NCBI GenBank assembly: GCA_913063325.1
Contig: CAJXYE010000042.1
Location: forward strand, 1-40,217
From: an uncultured Colwellia sp.
Lineage (GTDB): Bacteria > Pseudomonadota > Gammaproteobacteria > Enterobacterales > Alteromonadaceae
DNA length: 40,217 nucleotides
Direction: 5' to 3'
Below are positions 8,723 through 17,113 of the stretch, piece after piece. A program made the translations under genes and the position numbers. The notes below the pieces were generated by a model. It ran no database searches. It saw only the letters and a program-made list of their open reading frames with translations, and was not told where the DNA came from. Within the stretch, counting starts at the first letter, position 1. Every line of letters starts with the position of its first letter.

Positions 8723-9191
8723 CTTTTAAACTGTTATGAATTAGATAGTAGCAGCTTATCTACTATTGAGCCCGTTACGGCACAGCTGATTTACGGCTGT
8801 TAAGCTTTGCAAAAGAAAAGTCGCATACATTACTTGGGGTATCATTGGCTGCAAAGACCCTAGTAAATCAACCTTAGCCGATTATATGGTTACAGTCTTG
8901 GTCGAAAAGCATCTTTGACTACAAAGTTAACAGCTAAAGGGTAAAAGCGACGATTAACACTGTCTCACAATGGGGGCGATATATATTGTCCGCCTAAGGA
9001 TTGATGAACTATTTTATCTGGGTTTTTAAAAGAACAATGACTGCAATGGTGGATTTGGCGATTACCAGTTGAACTGTTTATTTACTGAAGCGTTATAAAA
9101 TCCCCCATATACTCATCTGCAGGGAGTGTCTGCTATCAAAAAACTGCTAATTGCTTGAGTTGACCTACCATGCTTGATGTTATCTTTGAGT
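8723..9191. other. 469-bp stretch between convergent regulator genes, no supportable gene
   Basis: Both flanking LysR genes end here. A short stem (ATAGTAG 8745-8751 with CTACTAT 8760-8766) may help end transcription of the upstream gene. The stretch around 8990-9150 has some coding-like look, with several stops, but I could not match it to a family. I see no RNA gene and no mobile element. Confidence 0.4.
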
Positions 9192-10112
9192 CTATAGCCA
9201 TTTTAAATCTCGTCCTATATTTATATTATCAAAATTATCTTGTAATATTGACGCCACTATTTCAAAACGTGCGGGCAGGGCTCTATTACTCTTCTTTACC
9301 ATATATAGGATTTCTATTATCGCCTTTTGTGGCTTAAATATTTTTAAGAGTTGTGGCTCTTTGAAACTATCAACAGCACTTTTAGGAAGCACTGTAAAAC
9401 CTATTCCCTTGGATATCGGCTCTAATATTTGGCTAATTTGATTAACATAGCCAACCACAGGCAGCTGCTCAATATTCAAGTGAGTAAAACCTGATTGCTG
9501 ACTTTGTGCAAAGTATAGAGATAAATAATGTTTGGCATCGGGGTGATTAATAAGACCTAACTTAGTTAATAAATTTTCATCTAAGCCCTCAGTTTTAGTG
9601 TTGGCAGGAAGCACTAAGCAAAGCTGTTCTCGACCAATCTCCTGTATATCAAATGCACTATGATTTGAGACCTCGGTGACAATGCCTAGATCAATGATAC
9701 CGCTTTGGATTTCATTCAATATCTGTTGATTGGGTGCAGCTTTTAGTTGAACAACAAGTTGCGAATGTTTAACTTGCATATCTAATAGTTTGGGATAAAG
9801 AATCAAGGCAAGTGCACCTGAGCAAGCTAACCGGCATTCACCAGAAAAAGGATTGTCAAAGCCTAATTGCTCTAGTAATTCATGTTCATTTTTTACTAGT
9901 TGTCTAGCGTATTGATAAACTAAAAGACCTTGTTCAGTTAAATCGAAGCTTTTTTTATCACGGTGAATAAGTGTATGCCCACAAGTATTCTCAAGCTTAC
10001 TTATATGCTGACTGACACCCGGTTGTGTCATACAAAGCTTCTCAGCAGTTTTAGTAAAGTGCCCAATATCTATAAGAGTAACAAAAGTTTTTAACCAACT
10101 AGGGTTTAGCAT
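9192..10112 (-). CDS. LysR-family transcriptional regulator
   Basis: The protein (about 306 aa) starts MLNPSWLKTFVTLIDIGHFT and has a LysR helix-turn-helix (TKTAEKLCMTQPGVSQHISK, then LENTCGHTLIHRDKKSFDLT). A ligand-binding domain follows from about residue 88. I chose the ATG at 10112 rather than the in-frame TTG two codons upstream (10118); neither has a strong ribosome site. It is divergent from the VOC-fold gene that starts at 10240, and the intergenic region contains a perfect inverted repeat. It is therefore the likely regulator of that gene, by inference. Confidence 0.88.
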   Translation of the reverse strand: MLNPSWLKTFVTLIDIGHFTKTAEKLCMTQPGVSQHISKLENTCGHTLIHRDKKSFDLTEQGLLVYQYARQLVKNEHELLEQLGFDNPFSGECRLACSGALALILYPKLLDMQVKHSQLVVQLKAAPNQQILNEIQSGIIDLGIVTEVSNHSAFDIQEIGREQLCLVLPANTKTEGLDENLLTKLGLINHPDAKHYLSLYFAQSQQSGFTHLNIEQLPVVGYVNQISQILEPISKGIGFTVLPKSAVDSFKEPQLLKIFKPQKAIIEILYMVKKSNRALPARFEIVASILQDNFDNINIGRDLKWL

Positions 10113-10130
10113 CACCAATCACCATAATAT

Positions 10131-10163
10131 AAAATTATCATTTTGATTATAATTGATAATTTT
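10131..10163. promoter_or_regulatory. Candidate LysR operator, 10-bp inverted repeat with 13-bp spacer
   Basis: AAAATTATCA (10131-10140) and TGATAATTTT (10154-10163) form a perfect inverted repeat separated by 13 bp. It sits in the divergent promoter region between the LysR gene and the VOC-fold gene, 18 bp upstream of the regulator's start. Autoregulation plus control of the neighbour would be typical. The AT richness lowers confidence. Confidence 0.5.
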
Positions 10164-10239
10164 AACTAATTAAATATATTCTTTAAAATAGCTCCATTAC
10201 ATCAAGTAACTCATTTTAAATCTACTGCTGGAGCGAATT

Positions 10240-10725
10240 ATGAAAATGAATCATATAGGTATTATGGTTGGTGATATGGATAAAGCCGTTGAGTTTTATA
10301 CTAATGCACTTGGCCTTAACGTTGTCATGGGAAATACTCAAGTTGTAGAAGAACGTGAGACAGCTATAGGTAGAATGTGCATTGCTGTTTTTGGTGATGG
10401 CTTTAAAGGCTTTAATATTTCTCACTTAGTCACAACTGATGGTATTGGTGTTGAATTATTTGAAATGAAAGAAAGAGAAGAGCGCCATGAAGTGGACTTT
10501 TCTCGCATTGGTATTTTCCATTTTTGTCTGCAAACGGATGACTTTCATGGCGTCATTGAGCGAACAGAAAAGTTCGGTGGAAAAGTGCGAATGGACATCA
10601 TGAGATACCACCCGGAAGATGATAACAAACCTTCTAAAATGGTTTACTTAGAAGACCCTTTCGGTAATTTATTTGAACTTTATTCGCATACCTATAAAGA
10701 AACTTATGCTGTTAATTATGAATAA
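10240..10725 (+). CDS. VOC (glyoxalase/dioxygenase-fold) family protein
   Basis: The protein (161 aa) has two beta-alpha-beta-beta-beta modules of the vicinal oxygen chelate superfamily, which includes glyoxalase I, methylmalonyl-CoA epimerase, fosfomycin-resistance enzymes and extradiol dioxygenases. The expected metal-ligand positions are filled: His5 (MNHIGIMV), Glu72 (GVELFE), His94 (GIFHFCLQTDD) and Glu146 (DPFGNLFELYSH). GGAG lies just before the ATG. It is transcribed away from a LysR regulator. The reaction cannot be named from sequence; isomerisation or ring cleavage of a small substrate controlled by the LysR protein is possible. Confidence 0.85.
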   Translation: MKMNHIGIMVGDMDKAVEFYTNALGLNVVMGNTQVVEERETAIGRMCIAVFGDGFKGFNISHLVTTDGIGVELFEMKEREERHEVDFSRIGIFHFCLQTDDFHGVIERTEKFGGKVRMDIMRYHPEDDNKPSKMVYLEDPFGNLFELYSHTYKETYAVNYE

Positions 10726-10877
10726 TAAATAAGTAGTGCGAAAGAAAGGGCTTACTTCCCTTCATCAAAGTGGCTCAATTTCGGAAGAGCGCCGCTTTAA
10801 TTTAAAGCCTCAACTACTGCCAGTGACGTTTCATCTCAAAACACTATTTTTCCGCAAATCAAACCTTTCATAGAAAC

Positions 10878-10908
10878 CACAAAGCCGCCCCAAAAGGGCG
10901 GCTTTGTG
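10878..10908. terminator. Strong GC-rich hairpin downstream of the VOC gene
   Basis: CACAAAGCCGCCC (10878-10890) pairs perfectly with GGGCGGCTTTGTG (10896-10908) across a CAAAA loop. It is by far the most stable hairpin in this AT-rich stretch. It lacks a long U-tract but probably ends transcription from 10240-10725. Apart from this hairpin and the palindrome at 11085, the gap 10726-11158 shows nothing I can name. Confidence 0.75.
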
Positions 10909-11084
10909 TCTTGAGTTTAATCGAGAAATGCAATACACAGGTTAAATCACTCTGCTGGTGTCTCATAGTCTTACCGTGTAATGACAATACAGCTAATACC
11001 AAAATCACAAATGCCCATATCGGTCACAAGTAATAGCAATTGATAACGATTAGTGGCGATAATTTTACGTATACTTCGAAGCGA

Positions 11085-11106
11085 TTTACACAATATATTG
11101 TGTAAA
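11085..11106. promoter_or_regulatory. 22-bp perfect palindrome, candidate operator for the lipoprotein gene
   Basis: TTTACACAATA (11085-11095) is followed immediately by its exact reverse complement (11096-11106), with no spacer. It lies 52 bp before the start codon of the two-domain lipoprotein, in its expected promoter region. Such symmetry suggests a dimeric repressor or activator site. I do not recognise the regulator. The half-site TTTACA resembles one half of a TyrR box, but the orientation and spacing are wrong. Confidence 0.65.
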
Positions 11107-11158
11107 CAGAGTTAGTTAGCTTTAAATCCACTGGTTAAAAAAATAAAAGGTACAAGTT

Positions 11159-12559
11159 TTGACAAATAAGACACTTTGGAATAATACACTCGTTGGTATT
11201 CTTGCTGTAGCAGTTGTAGGTTGTAACTCAGACGATAATGAAGTTACCTATACCGACAGCGTTTCGTACGATCTTGCTGCAACAAATGGTGAATGGCAGG
11301 CTGGTTTTGCTGATTACCCTGTTGGTGGTGAAGATGAATGGGAGCTTACTGCAACAGAAAATGCTGAATATACACTAGCAACGGGTGCTATAGGTAACGG
11401 ATATTTATTGCATTCATATAATCGTAGTGATGATACTCAGATGTATATCAGTCGTAAGATTGATGGCTTGATCCCACATACTCATTACGATGTAGCTTAT
11501 AATATCCAAATCGCGAGTAATGTTAACGATCTGTGTATGGGGATTGGAGGTGCGCCTCATTCAGTAACCGTTAAGGCGAGTCTGACTACAGAGAAACCAG
11601 AAAAAACTGTCGATAGCATTGACCATTATCGACTTACCATGGATACGGGAAGCCAAATACAAGGTGGCTTGGATGCTCAATCTCTAGGTAATATAGGTTT
11701 GTCTACTTTGGAAGATTGTGATCCGTCAAGTCCAATTTATGGACTAAAGAATTTCGACAATGCTGAAAATCTCTTTGAAGTAACGTCAGATGAGAATGGC
11801 GAACTGTGGTTAACCTTACTCACTGATTCAGGATTTGAAGGCCCTAGCAGCATTTATTTTACCAAAGCTGCTGTGTCTTTTACCCAATCTGACAAGTCAG
11901 TTGACGGATTTACCGTTGACCTTGATTTTTCTAAACCCCAATCGAGTGTCACTTCTTTATTTTATGATTATCCAGCAGGACGTGAATTTGAGTGGGAATT
12001 AACAGCTGAGCCACAAGAAACAGTTACTCTTGAAGAAGGTGGAGACGTTACCGGATATCTTCTACATTCCTATAACCGAAGCGACGATACCGGTATGTTG
12101 TTGAACACTCCAGTTAAAGGGTTAGCCGCAAATACAAGTTATACCGGTGTATTCAAAGCAACCTTGGCGACAAATGTGAATAATATGTGTTTTGGCATTG
12201 GCGGTGCACCTCATTCTGTCTATGTAAAATCAGGCTTGTCGGTTGAAGAGCCAAAAGCAATTAGAGTTGAAAATGATGAGCATTATCGTATAAATATTGA
12301 CCTTGGCAATAACATGCAAGAAGGTGTTAACGGATTGACCCTGGGTGATATAGGCTCGGAAACACTAGCAGATTGTGACCCCGGCTCTACTCTTTTTGAT
12401 CTGAAATCATTCGATTCGGAAATGCTGGAAAAAACGTTCCGCATTACTACTGACGATAGTGGAATATTGTATTTCAGCCTTGGAACAGACTCTGGCTTTG
12501 AGGGGCCAACGACTGTTTTATTTACTGATGCAAGCGTTAGCTTTAAGCGTGTAGAGTAG
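11159..12559 (+). CDS. Predicted lipoprotein with two tandem homologous domains, unknown function
   Basis: The protein (466 aa) starts at TTG 11159, preceded by AAAAGG at good spacing. It has a short signal sequence with a lipobox ending AVVGC, so Cys22 would be lipidated. The mature part is two copies of one domain, about 38-232 and 252-464, offset by roughly 218 residues. Shared motifs are YLLHSYNRSDDT (about 82 and 300), GIGGAPHSV.VK, LG.IG..TL.DCDP and TDSGFEGP. Each copy also has two Cys in the same places (NDLC/NNMC and DCDP), suggesting a conserved disulfide. The beta-rich sequence fits a jelly-roll-like fold, which is inference. I recall single-domain hypothetical proteins with the same motifs but no function. 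It appears monocistronic, between a palindromic operator candidate and a terminator. Confidence 0.75.
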   Translation: MTNKTLWNNTLVGILAVAVVGCNSDDNEVTYTDSVSYDLAATNGEWQAGFADYPVGGEDEWELTATENAEYTLATGAIGNGYLLHSYNRSDDTQMYISRKIDGLIPHTHYDVAYNIQIASNVNDLCMGIGGAPHSVTVKASLTTEKPEKTVDSIDHYRLTMDTGSQIQGGLDAQSLGNIGLSTLEDCDPSSPIYGLKNFDNAENLFEVTSDENGELWLTLLTDSGFEGPSSIYFTKAAVSFTQSDKSVDGFTVDLDFSKPQSSVTSLFYDYPAGREFEWELTAEPQETVTLEEGGDVTGYLLHSYNRSDDTGMLLNTPVKGLAANTSYTGVFKATLATNVNNMCFGIGGAPHSVYVKSGLSVEEPKAIRVENDEHYRINIDLGNNMQEGVNGLTLGDIGSETLADCDPGSTLFDLKSFDSEMLEKTFRITTDDSGILYFSLGTDSGFEGPTTVLFTDASVSFKRVE

Positions 12560-12591
12560 TCGTTTTGATTGTATAACGTAAGCAAATGCAT

Positions 12592-12644
12592 AATCGACTT
12601 ATAGAGATTGCTATTTATTAAGTAGTGAGTCTCTTAAGTCGATT
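12592..12644 (+). terminator. Hairpin downstream of the two-domain lipoprotein
   Basis: AATCGACTTA-T-AGAGA (12592-12607) pairs with TCTCTTAAGTCGATT (12630-12644), with one bulged base, across a loop of about 22 nt. It begins 33 bp after the stop codon. There is no long U-tract. Its position supports a terminator or mRNA 3'-end structure. Confidence 0.55.
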
Positions 12645-12955
12645 TGTAGCGGTCAACAAAGGTATTTAAAATAAAAATAGTTTAACTATTTAAAAGATTT
12701 TCTAGCAAAATATATAAAACTCCAAGTTATCTCATAATAAGGACAAGGGGGGCGAGTTACTAATTCGTCGGAAATAATTGGTTTGAACCTCGACTTTAAA
12801 CGGGATAGCGACCTAACCATCATTGGATAAATATTTCTGTACTTTCTATTTTTAATATCACTTTCGTATCCAACAAAGCAAAAATAAATCAACTCATAAA
12901 CGGTAATTAAATACTTCTATTACAAAAATAGCCAACGCTTTTCTACGTTAAATAA

Positions 12956-13132
12956 CTAAACCACTATGCAAATACTGCTTTTCCTGGCTTAGCTATTGAA
13001 TACCGAACTAACAAGGGTCAATGGCAAACCTTTCAACAGCCAGTGGCGGTAAAAACACCTGTTGAGATTCGTAGTCGAAGTAATAACGGCTTAAGAACGA
13101 GTCGAATAACGCAAGTATCTTTATACAAATAG
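12956..13132 (+). pseudogene. 3' remnant of a family 20 beta-N-acetylhexosaminidase gene
   Basis: An open stretch from 12956 to TAG 13130-13132 encodes ANTAFPGLAIEYRTNKGQWQ, then TFQQPVAVKTPVEIRSRSNN and GLRTSRITQV. This is the typical C-terminal tail of GH20 hexosaminidases/chitobiases (N.AYPGL.IEYR..G.WQ.Y..PV.V...V.IRSRS.NG..SR). The catalytic domain is missing: the frame meets a TAA at 12953-12955, and nothing upstream back to the lipoprotein gene resembles GH20. It looks like what is left after deletion of a chitin-degradation gene. The rest of the gap 12560-13243 holds only hairpins. Confidence 0.72.
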
Positions 13133-13157
13133 ATTGATGGATGAAGTGACTGACGGA

Positions 13158-13210
13158 TAACTGACTGATGATGACATCAAACTATCTGTCAGTTATCAAT
13201 CAGTTATTTT
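13158..13210. terminator. Long hairpin between the hexosaminidase remnant and the glycosyltransferase gene
   Basis: TAACTGACTGATGATGACA (13158-13176) pairs with TGTCAGTTATCAATCAGTTA (13187-13206) with few mismatches, followed on the plus strand by TTTT. It lies after the remnant's stop codon and 34 bp beyond the 3' end of the convergent glycosyltransferase gene. It could therefore serve both directions. Confidence 0.6.
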
Positions 13211-13243
13211 ATCTGTAAATAGTTATAAATGCTTTCTAACTAT

Positions 13244-14632
13244 TTACACACCAGATTCACTTTTAATCGCCCATGGATAGGAATAAGTACTTGCCATGCG
13301 ATCGATGAAACTAATGGCATTTCCTAGTCCATCTTCTGACTGAACCTGAACAGACATGACTTTTGCTGCAGTTCTTATTTCTTTATCTGTGGTTACCTTT
13401 TTAATGCTAGTAGCTATACTTTCAGCCGTCAGTTTAGGGGAGCCAATCATACCCATGTACTTGCCAATTTCCTGAGTTTGTACGAGTGAACCATGAAAAG
13501 GCTGATCACCTTGCATCGCACAAACAATTGTTGGGCAGCCCGCACGAATACCAGCTGCAAGTGTGCCAGCTCCGCCATGATGAACAACCGCTGCACATTG
13601 TGGAAACAGCCAGTCATGAGGGCAGGATTCAATTTCTAAAATATTATCTTCCGCCCAGGCGTATAAGCGTTTACCTTCCGCTGTTGAGGTATCAAGTGTT
13701 TCGCGAGTTAAGCCAGCCCAACCACCTAAAAGTATTCCTTTAATACCACAAAGCTGTAAGCTTTTAATCGCTAATGTTGATAACACCCTACAAAAATCTG
13801 GATTGCCCTTCATGCTGCCAAAGCCTATATAGACGGGTTTATATTGTAGAAAGTCAACCAAGTCTGGTGAAGGCGTGAAGTTGTTAGCTTTTGATAAAAA
13901 CCACCAACCGCCCATGAGTTTCTGTGCTGGCCAATCTACTGGCTGTGGGCATAAACTGGGGGATACCGCACAAATTTGTGGTAAGTCGTGTGGCCAGGCC
14001 TTAAGTGATGAATCATCAGAATAGGTGCCTAAGGGCAGTCCGCAAATTTCACGCATCATGTCGAATTTTGGCTTCATAACTTTTGGGTATAACCATGACT
14101 TGATTTTATAAAGTGCCGGATTAAAAAATTTGGGGAATTTGTCTACTTCCATAGTAAATAGAGGATAGTCGGAAGTGGGATGGTTTATCTGCAAATCAAA
14201 GGTAATAACAGGAATTTTTAATGCTTCAGCCATAGACATATAAGAGCCGTAGATAATGTTAGGAGTAATTAGTAAATCTGGCTTGAAGTGTTGAGCAGCA
14301 TTAAAGGCGCTGTTCATGTCAGCTTTTTGGGTGGTAGTGTATTCAGGGCTGCTTAAGTACTCTTTGCCAAATTTCGCCAGCTTAAATAACCCTTTGATCG
14401 AACGATCAGAAAGATCGACTTGCCCAAATAAACTTTCAACAAACTCTGCTATGTTTTCTTGGGCAGTAACACAATCAATACCATTTTCAATAATTAGATC
14501 AGTCGCAGGCGGTGTACCAAAAACCAATACCTCTCTACCTAATTTCTTCAGCGATAAGGCGAGGGCGGTGACTGGTTGCATATCTCCTCTGCTGCCCCAG
14601 GCGATAATCATAATGCGTTTAGGTAATGCCAT
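13244..14632 (-). CDS. GT1-family glycosyltransferase, sterol/glycolipid glucosyltransferase-like
   Basis: The protein (462 aa) is a GT-B-fold, NDP-sugar-dependent transferase. The N-terminal acceptor domain begins with IMIIAWGSRGDMQPVTALAL, the GSRGD-QP signature of sterol 3-beta-glucosyltransferases and related macrolide or glycolipid transferases. The C-terminal donor domain has YIGFGSM, the nucleotide-sugar motif FPQCAAVVHHGGAGTLAAGI, and the following GCPTIVCAMQGDQPFHG. No signal peptide is seen, so it probably acts at the cytoplasmic side of the inner membrane. The ATG at 14632 has AGAGG about 12 nt upstream. It stands alone, downstream of DUF3297 on the same strand with a hairpin between. 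The acceptor (sterol, hopanoid, carotenoid or diacylglycerol) is not known. Confidence 0.85.
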   Translation of the reverse strand: MALPKRIMIIAWGSRGDMQPVTALALSLKKLGREVLVFGTPPATDLIIENGIDCVTAQENIAEFVESLFGQVDLSDRSIKGLFKLAKFGKEYLSSPEYTTTQKADMNSAFNAAQHFKPDLLITPNIIYGSYMSMAEALKIPVITFDLQINHPTSDYPLFTMEVDKFPKFFNPALYKIKSWLYPKVMKPKFDMMREICGLPLGTYSDDSSLKAWPHDLPQICAVSPSLCPQPVDWPAQKLMGGWWFLSKANNFTPSPDLVDFLQYKPVYIGFGSMKGNPDFCRVLSTLAIKSLQLCGIKGILLGGWAGLTRETLDTSTAEGKRLYAWAEDNILEIESCPHDWLFPQCAAVVHHGGAGTLAAGIRAGCPTIVCAMQGDQPFHGSLVQTQEIGKYMGMIGSPKLTAESIATSIKKVTTDKEIRTAAKVMSVQVQSEDGLGNAISFIDRMASTYSYPWAIKSESGV

Positions 14633-14835
14633 TGTAATAGATGCCTCTATTGGTCTTTATAAGAAGATTTTAATTGTGAATTTAAACTATGTCATAAAAA
14701 TGTTTTAGCTAAAAGAGGGGATTTATTGAGCTTTGTTGCTGTTAAATATCTGGTTGAGAAAATCTCAATATACAAATAATTTATATTGTATTAGTAGGGC
14801 CAAGAGCAAAAAGAAGTAAAGCGCTATTGACCCAC

Positions 14836-14866
14836 AGCTATTCTGTTTTGGGCAAACAGAATAGCT
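14836..14866. terminator. Perfect hairpin after the DUF3297 gene
   Basis: AGCTATTCTGTTT (14836-14848) and AAACAGAATAGCT (14854-14866) are exact complements around a 5-nt loop. The hairpin is about 20 bp beyond the stop codon of the minus-strand DUF3297 gene and before the glycosyltransferase start. No U-tract is visible on the minus strand. Confidence 0.6.
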
Positions 14867-14887
14867 TAATTGGTTATCGTCAATATC

Positions 14888-15136
14888 TTAACGATAAAAC
14901 GATTCCACAGTGCCTTTTACTGTCATCATAAGCGGTTGACCACGGCGATCTAATGCTTTAGGCGAAGGGATTTTTACCCAACCTTCGCTGATACAATATT
15001 CTTCAACATCGAAACGTTCTTTACCATTAAGTAAAATACCAATTTCATACTCGAAAACTTCTTCGTTGTGATGTGGGCTGCGAGGATTTCCTGAAAGGCG
15101 ATCTGGTAAAGCGGGTTTTGAATTAGTATCGGTCAT
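14888..15136 (-). CDS. DUF3297 family protein
   Basis: This small soluble protein (82 aa) matches the gammaproteobacterial DUF3297 family as I remember it: TKPALPDRLS.NPRSPHH near the N-terminus, then IGI..NGKER..VEEYC.SEGW, and a C-terminal PL...KGTVE.FY. Length is normal for the family. Its function is unknown. It is transcribed alone, divergent from the DUF4266 cassette across about 317 bp. Confidence 0.85.
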   Translation of the reverse strand: MTDTNSKPALPDRLSGNPRSPHHNEEVFEYEIGILLNGKERFDVEEYCISEGWVKIPSPKALDRRGQPLMMTVKGTVESFYR

Positions 15137-15453
15137 GTTCGTGATCTGTAATAAATAAAAAGTAAGCTATTGTAGGCAATATAGGGCACTGCCTCAATAG
15201 CTGCGGTCATAATTATTGGGCGGCAGAATTAATTTAGAGTATTAAATCGCTAGTTTTATAAATATTGTCTCTTAAATACCTTAAGGAGAATATTTGTTTG
15301 CATTTAGATGCGGATAAACTACAAATAAATTGAAAGTAAAGATAATCAATTTTACATTACCCCCTTGCATCATTTGCTGATATTTAAGATAGTAAAGGCA
15401 TTGATTTCAAATCACTAGTTCGAAAAATCCAAATAATAAAAGCAGAGGTAAGT
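15137..15453. other. 317-bp divergent intergenic region (DUF3297 / DUF4266 cassette)
   Basis: No gene or convincing repeat is visible. It must hold the promoters of both neighbours. A weak candidate for the cassette is TTGCAT and GATAGT with a 17-bp gap near 15366-15394. I see no clear operator. Confidence 0.35.
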
Positions 15454-15735
15454 ATGAAGGCGAATATCTTTCCCTTAAATAAATTATCCTTTAAAAAGTC
15501 ACTGCGATCGCTATGGCCAAAAGGTAAACTAATTGTATTAGTCGTTGTTATCGCTAACCTTAGTGCCTGTAGTAGTTTAGGGGTAGAACCTTGGGAACGT
15601 GATTTATTAGCAAAAAAAGAAATGGCATTGACATCTAGCCCTATTGATGCGGCTCTAGATGATCATATCTATTTCTCTAAGGAAGCATCTAGTGGCGGAA
15701 AAAGTTTTGGTGGCGGTGGCTGTGGGTGTAACTAA
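15454..15735 (+). CDS. DUF4266 lipoprotein with Cys-rich GGGGCGCN tail
   Basis: The protein (93 aa) starts at ATG 15454 after a good GAGGT ribosome site. It has a basic N-region (KKSLRSLWPKGK), a hydrophobic segment and a lipobox ANLSAC, so Cys39 should be lipidated. The short mature part carries the DUF4266 pattern: V.PWERDLLAKKEMAL, ..DAALDDHIYFSKEASSGG, and the C-terminal GGGGCGCN. The two terminal Cys could bind metal, form a disulfide or accept a modification; which one is unknown. It is the first gene of a cassette with DUF3570 (4-bp gap) and ApbE, an arrangement I know from other proteobacteria, often with a thioredoxin-like gene that is not seen here. Confidence 0.88.
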   Translation: MKANIFPLNKLSFKKSLRSLWPKGKLIVLVVVIANLSACSSLGVEPWERDLLAKKEMALTSSPIDAALDDHIYFSKEASSGGKSFGGGGCGCN

Positions 15736-15739
15736 TGAT

Positions 15740-17077
15740 ATGAATAAAAAAGTGAAAGACACCATTACCAAAACAAATAAAAAGATTAACTTAAAAGCCT
15801 CGTTGTCTTTAGCCGCAAGTGCTTTACTTGGTACTAGTGTTGTAACTGCCCCTGTGAGCCATGCAAAAGACGCTGACGAGTGGCAATTTGACAGTGCATT
15901 TTTAGTTTATTCAGAAGTCGACAGAGTCAGTGCCACTGAAGCTATTATTGCAGGCACAAAAACGTTTGATAATGATGAAGTGCTTAGTTTAAAGTTAACG
16001 GTTGATGCCTTAACGGGAGCATCAGCAAATGGTGCTATTGCTCAGCCGATGGCACAAACCTTTACTCGTCCTTCAGGTAATGGTCAATATGTTACTCCAG
16101 CAGGTGAAACACCCCTTGACGATACCTTTAAAGACACCCGCGTGCAGCTTAATGCCCAATGGGCACAACCGTTATCGGATAACATTACCGGCAGTGTTGG
16201 CGGCCATCTTTCGAAAGAGTATGATTATTTGTCTTTAGGCGTTAATGGCAATTTAGCCTATGACTTTAATCGAAATAATTCAACTATCTCAATAGGCTTA
16301 AGCTATTTTCAAGATACTTTCACCCCTGAAGGGGGCATCCCAAAACCACTATCATCTATGTTAATAGGCGACTCTAGTGCACCTGACTGGGACGCTGAAT
16401 TTGCTAAAACAAGGATAGGGGATAGCGATGATAAAAGTACAGCCGATATACTTGTTGGTTTTACCCAAGTGATAAACCGTCGCATGATCACCGCTTTTAA
16501 TTATTCATATTCTATGGTTGATGGTTATTTAACTGACCCATTTAAAGTGATCAGTGTTATAAATTTTGATGGCATAGCACAAGATTATATTTATGAAAAC
16601 CGCCCAGATTCGCGGGTTAAGCAGAGCACGTTTATGCAAACAAAATATCACTTTGATGAGAGTTTGTTGAATACAGTGGCTGATATCTCTTATCGCTATA
16701 TGTGGGATGATTGGGACATCACTTCGCATACGATTGATACGCGTTTTACCATTCCTGTTGGGCGAGCAAGTTATATCGAACCGCATATTCGATTTTATCA
16801 ACAAGGTGCGGCTGACTTTTACCAGCCTTATATTATCGATGATCAAAAATCTGTAGATTTTGTTAGTGCTGATTATCGTATTGGCGAGATGACAGCGGTT
16901 ACAGTTGGCGCAAAATATGGTGTGGTGCTTAATGGTGGTAATGAACTTTCCTTTAGGATTGAATATTATCGTCAAATGCCAACTGATGCTGGGTTTGTTG
17001 ATCCTAATGGGCTAAATGGATTAGATAAATATCCTGTGGTTGAAGCGGTTATTGCGCAAGTAAGTTATTCATTTTAA
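15740..17077 (+). CDS. DUF3570 outer-membrane beta-barrel protein
   Basis: The protein (445 aa) starts at ATG 15740, 4 bp after the DUF4266 stop; earlier in-frame starts overlap that gene and spoil the signal peptide. Residues 1-42 form the signal sequence, ending in SHA. The mature chain alternates in barrel-like strands and ends VEAVIAQVSYSF with a C-terminal Phe. Family landmarks are YSEVDRVSATE, LSLKLTVDALTGASANGA (about 82-99) and QTFTRPSGNGQY..AGETPLDDTF.DTR. The DALTGAS stretch (residues 89-95, bases 16004-16024) matches the D-x-x-[ST]-G-A-[ST] consensus of ApbE substrates such as NqrC and RnfG, and an ApbE gene follows. Covalent FMN on this protein is a hypothesis. Confidence 0.88.
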   Translation: MNKKVKDTITKTNKKINLKASLSLAASALLGTSVVTAPVSHAKDADEWQFDSAFLVYSEVDRVSATEAIIAGTKTFDNDEVLSLKLTVDALTGASANGAIAQPMAQTFTRPSGNGQYVTPAGETPLDDTFKDTRVQLNAQWAQPLSDNITGSVGGHLSKEYDYLSLGVNGNLAYDFNRNNSTISIGLSYFQDTFTPEGGIPKPLSSMLIGDSSAPDWDAEFAKTRIGDSDDKSTADILVGFTQVINRRMITAFNYSYSMVDGYLTDPFKVISVINFDGIAQDYIYENRPDSRVKQSTFMQTKYHFDESLLNTVADISYRYMWDDWDITSHTIDTRFTIPVGRASYIEPHIRFYQQGAADFYQPYIIDDQKSVDFVSADYRIGEMTAVTVGAKYGVVLNGGNELSFRIEYYRQMPTDAGFVDPNGLNGLDKYPVVEAVIAQVSYSF

Positions 17078-17113
17078 CGTTTTTAAAAGTAAGTAATTGG
17101 TGTCTAGGAGCTT

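Noticed and set aside
8990..9180. Possible transposase fragment between the two convergent LysR genes
   Set aside because: Stops occur in every frame tried, and the similarity to IS91-type ends was too weak to claim.
10994..11002. TAATACCAA resembling the end of the 265-bp element
   Set aside because: Only nine bases match and the following sequence does not continue the element; chance is likely.
12686..12892. 68-codon minus-strand frame in the gap before the hexosaminidase remnant
   Set aside because: TTG start, no ribosome site, no family recognised. Its Arg/Lys/Tyr-rich content is typical of chance frames in AT-rich DNA.
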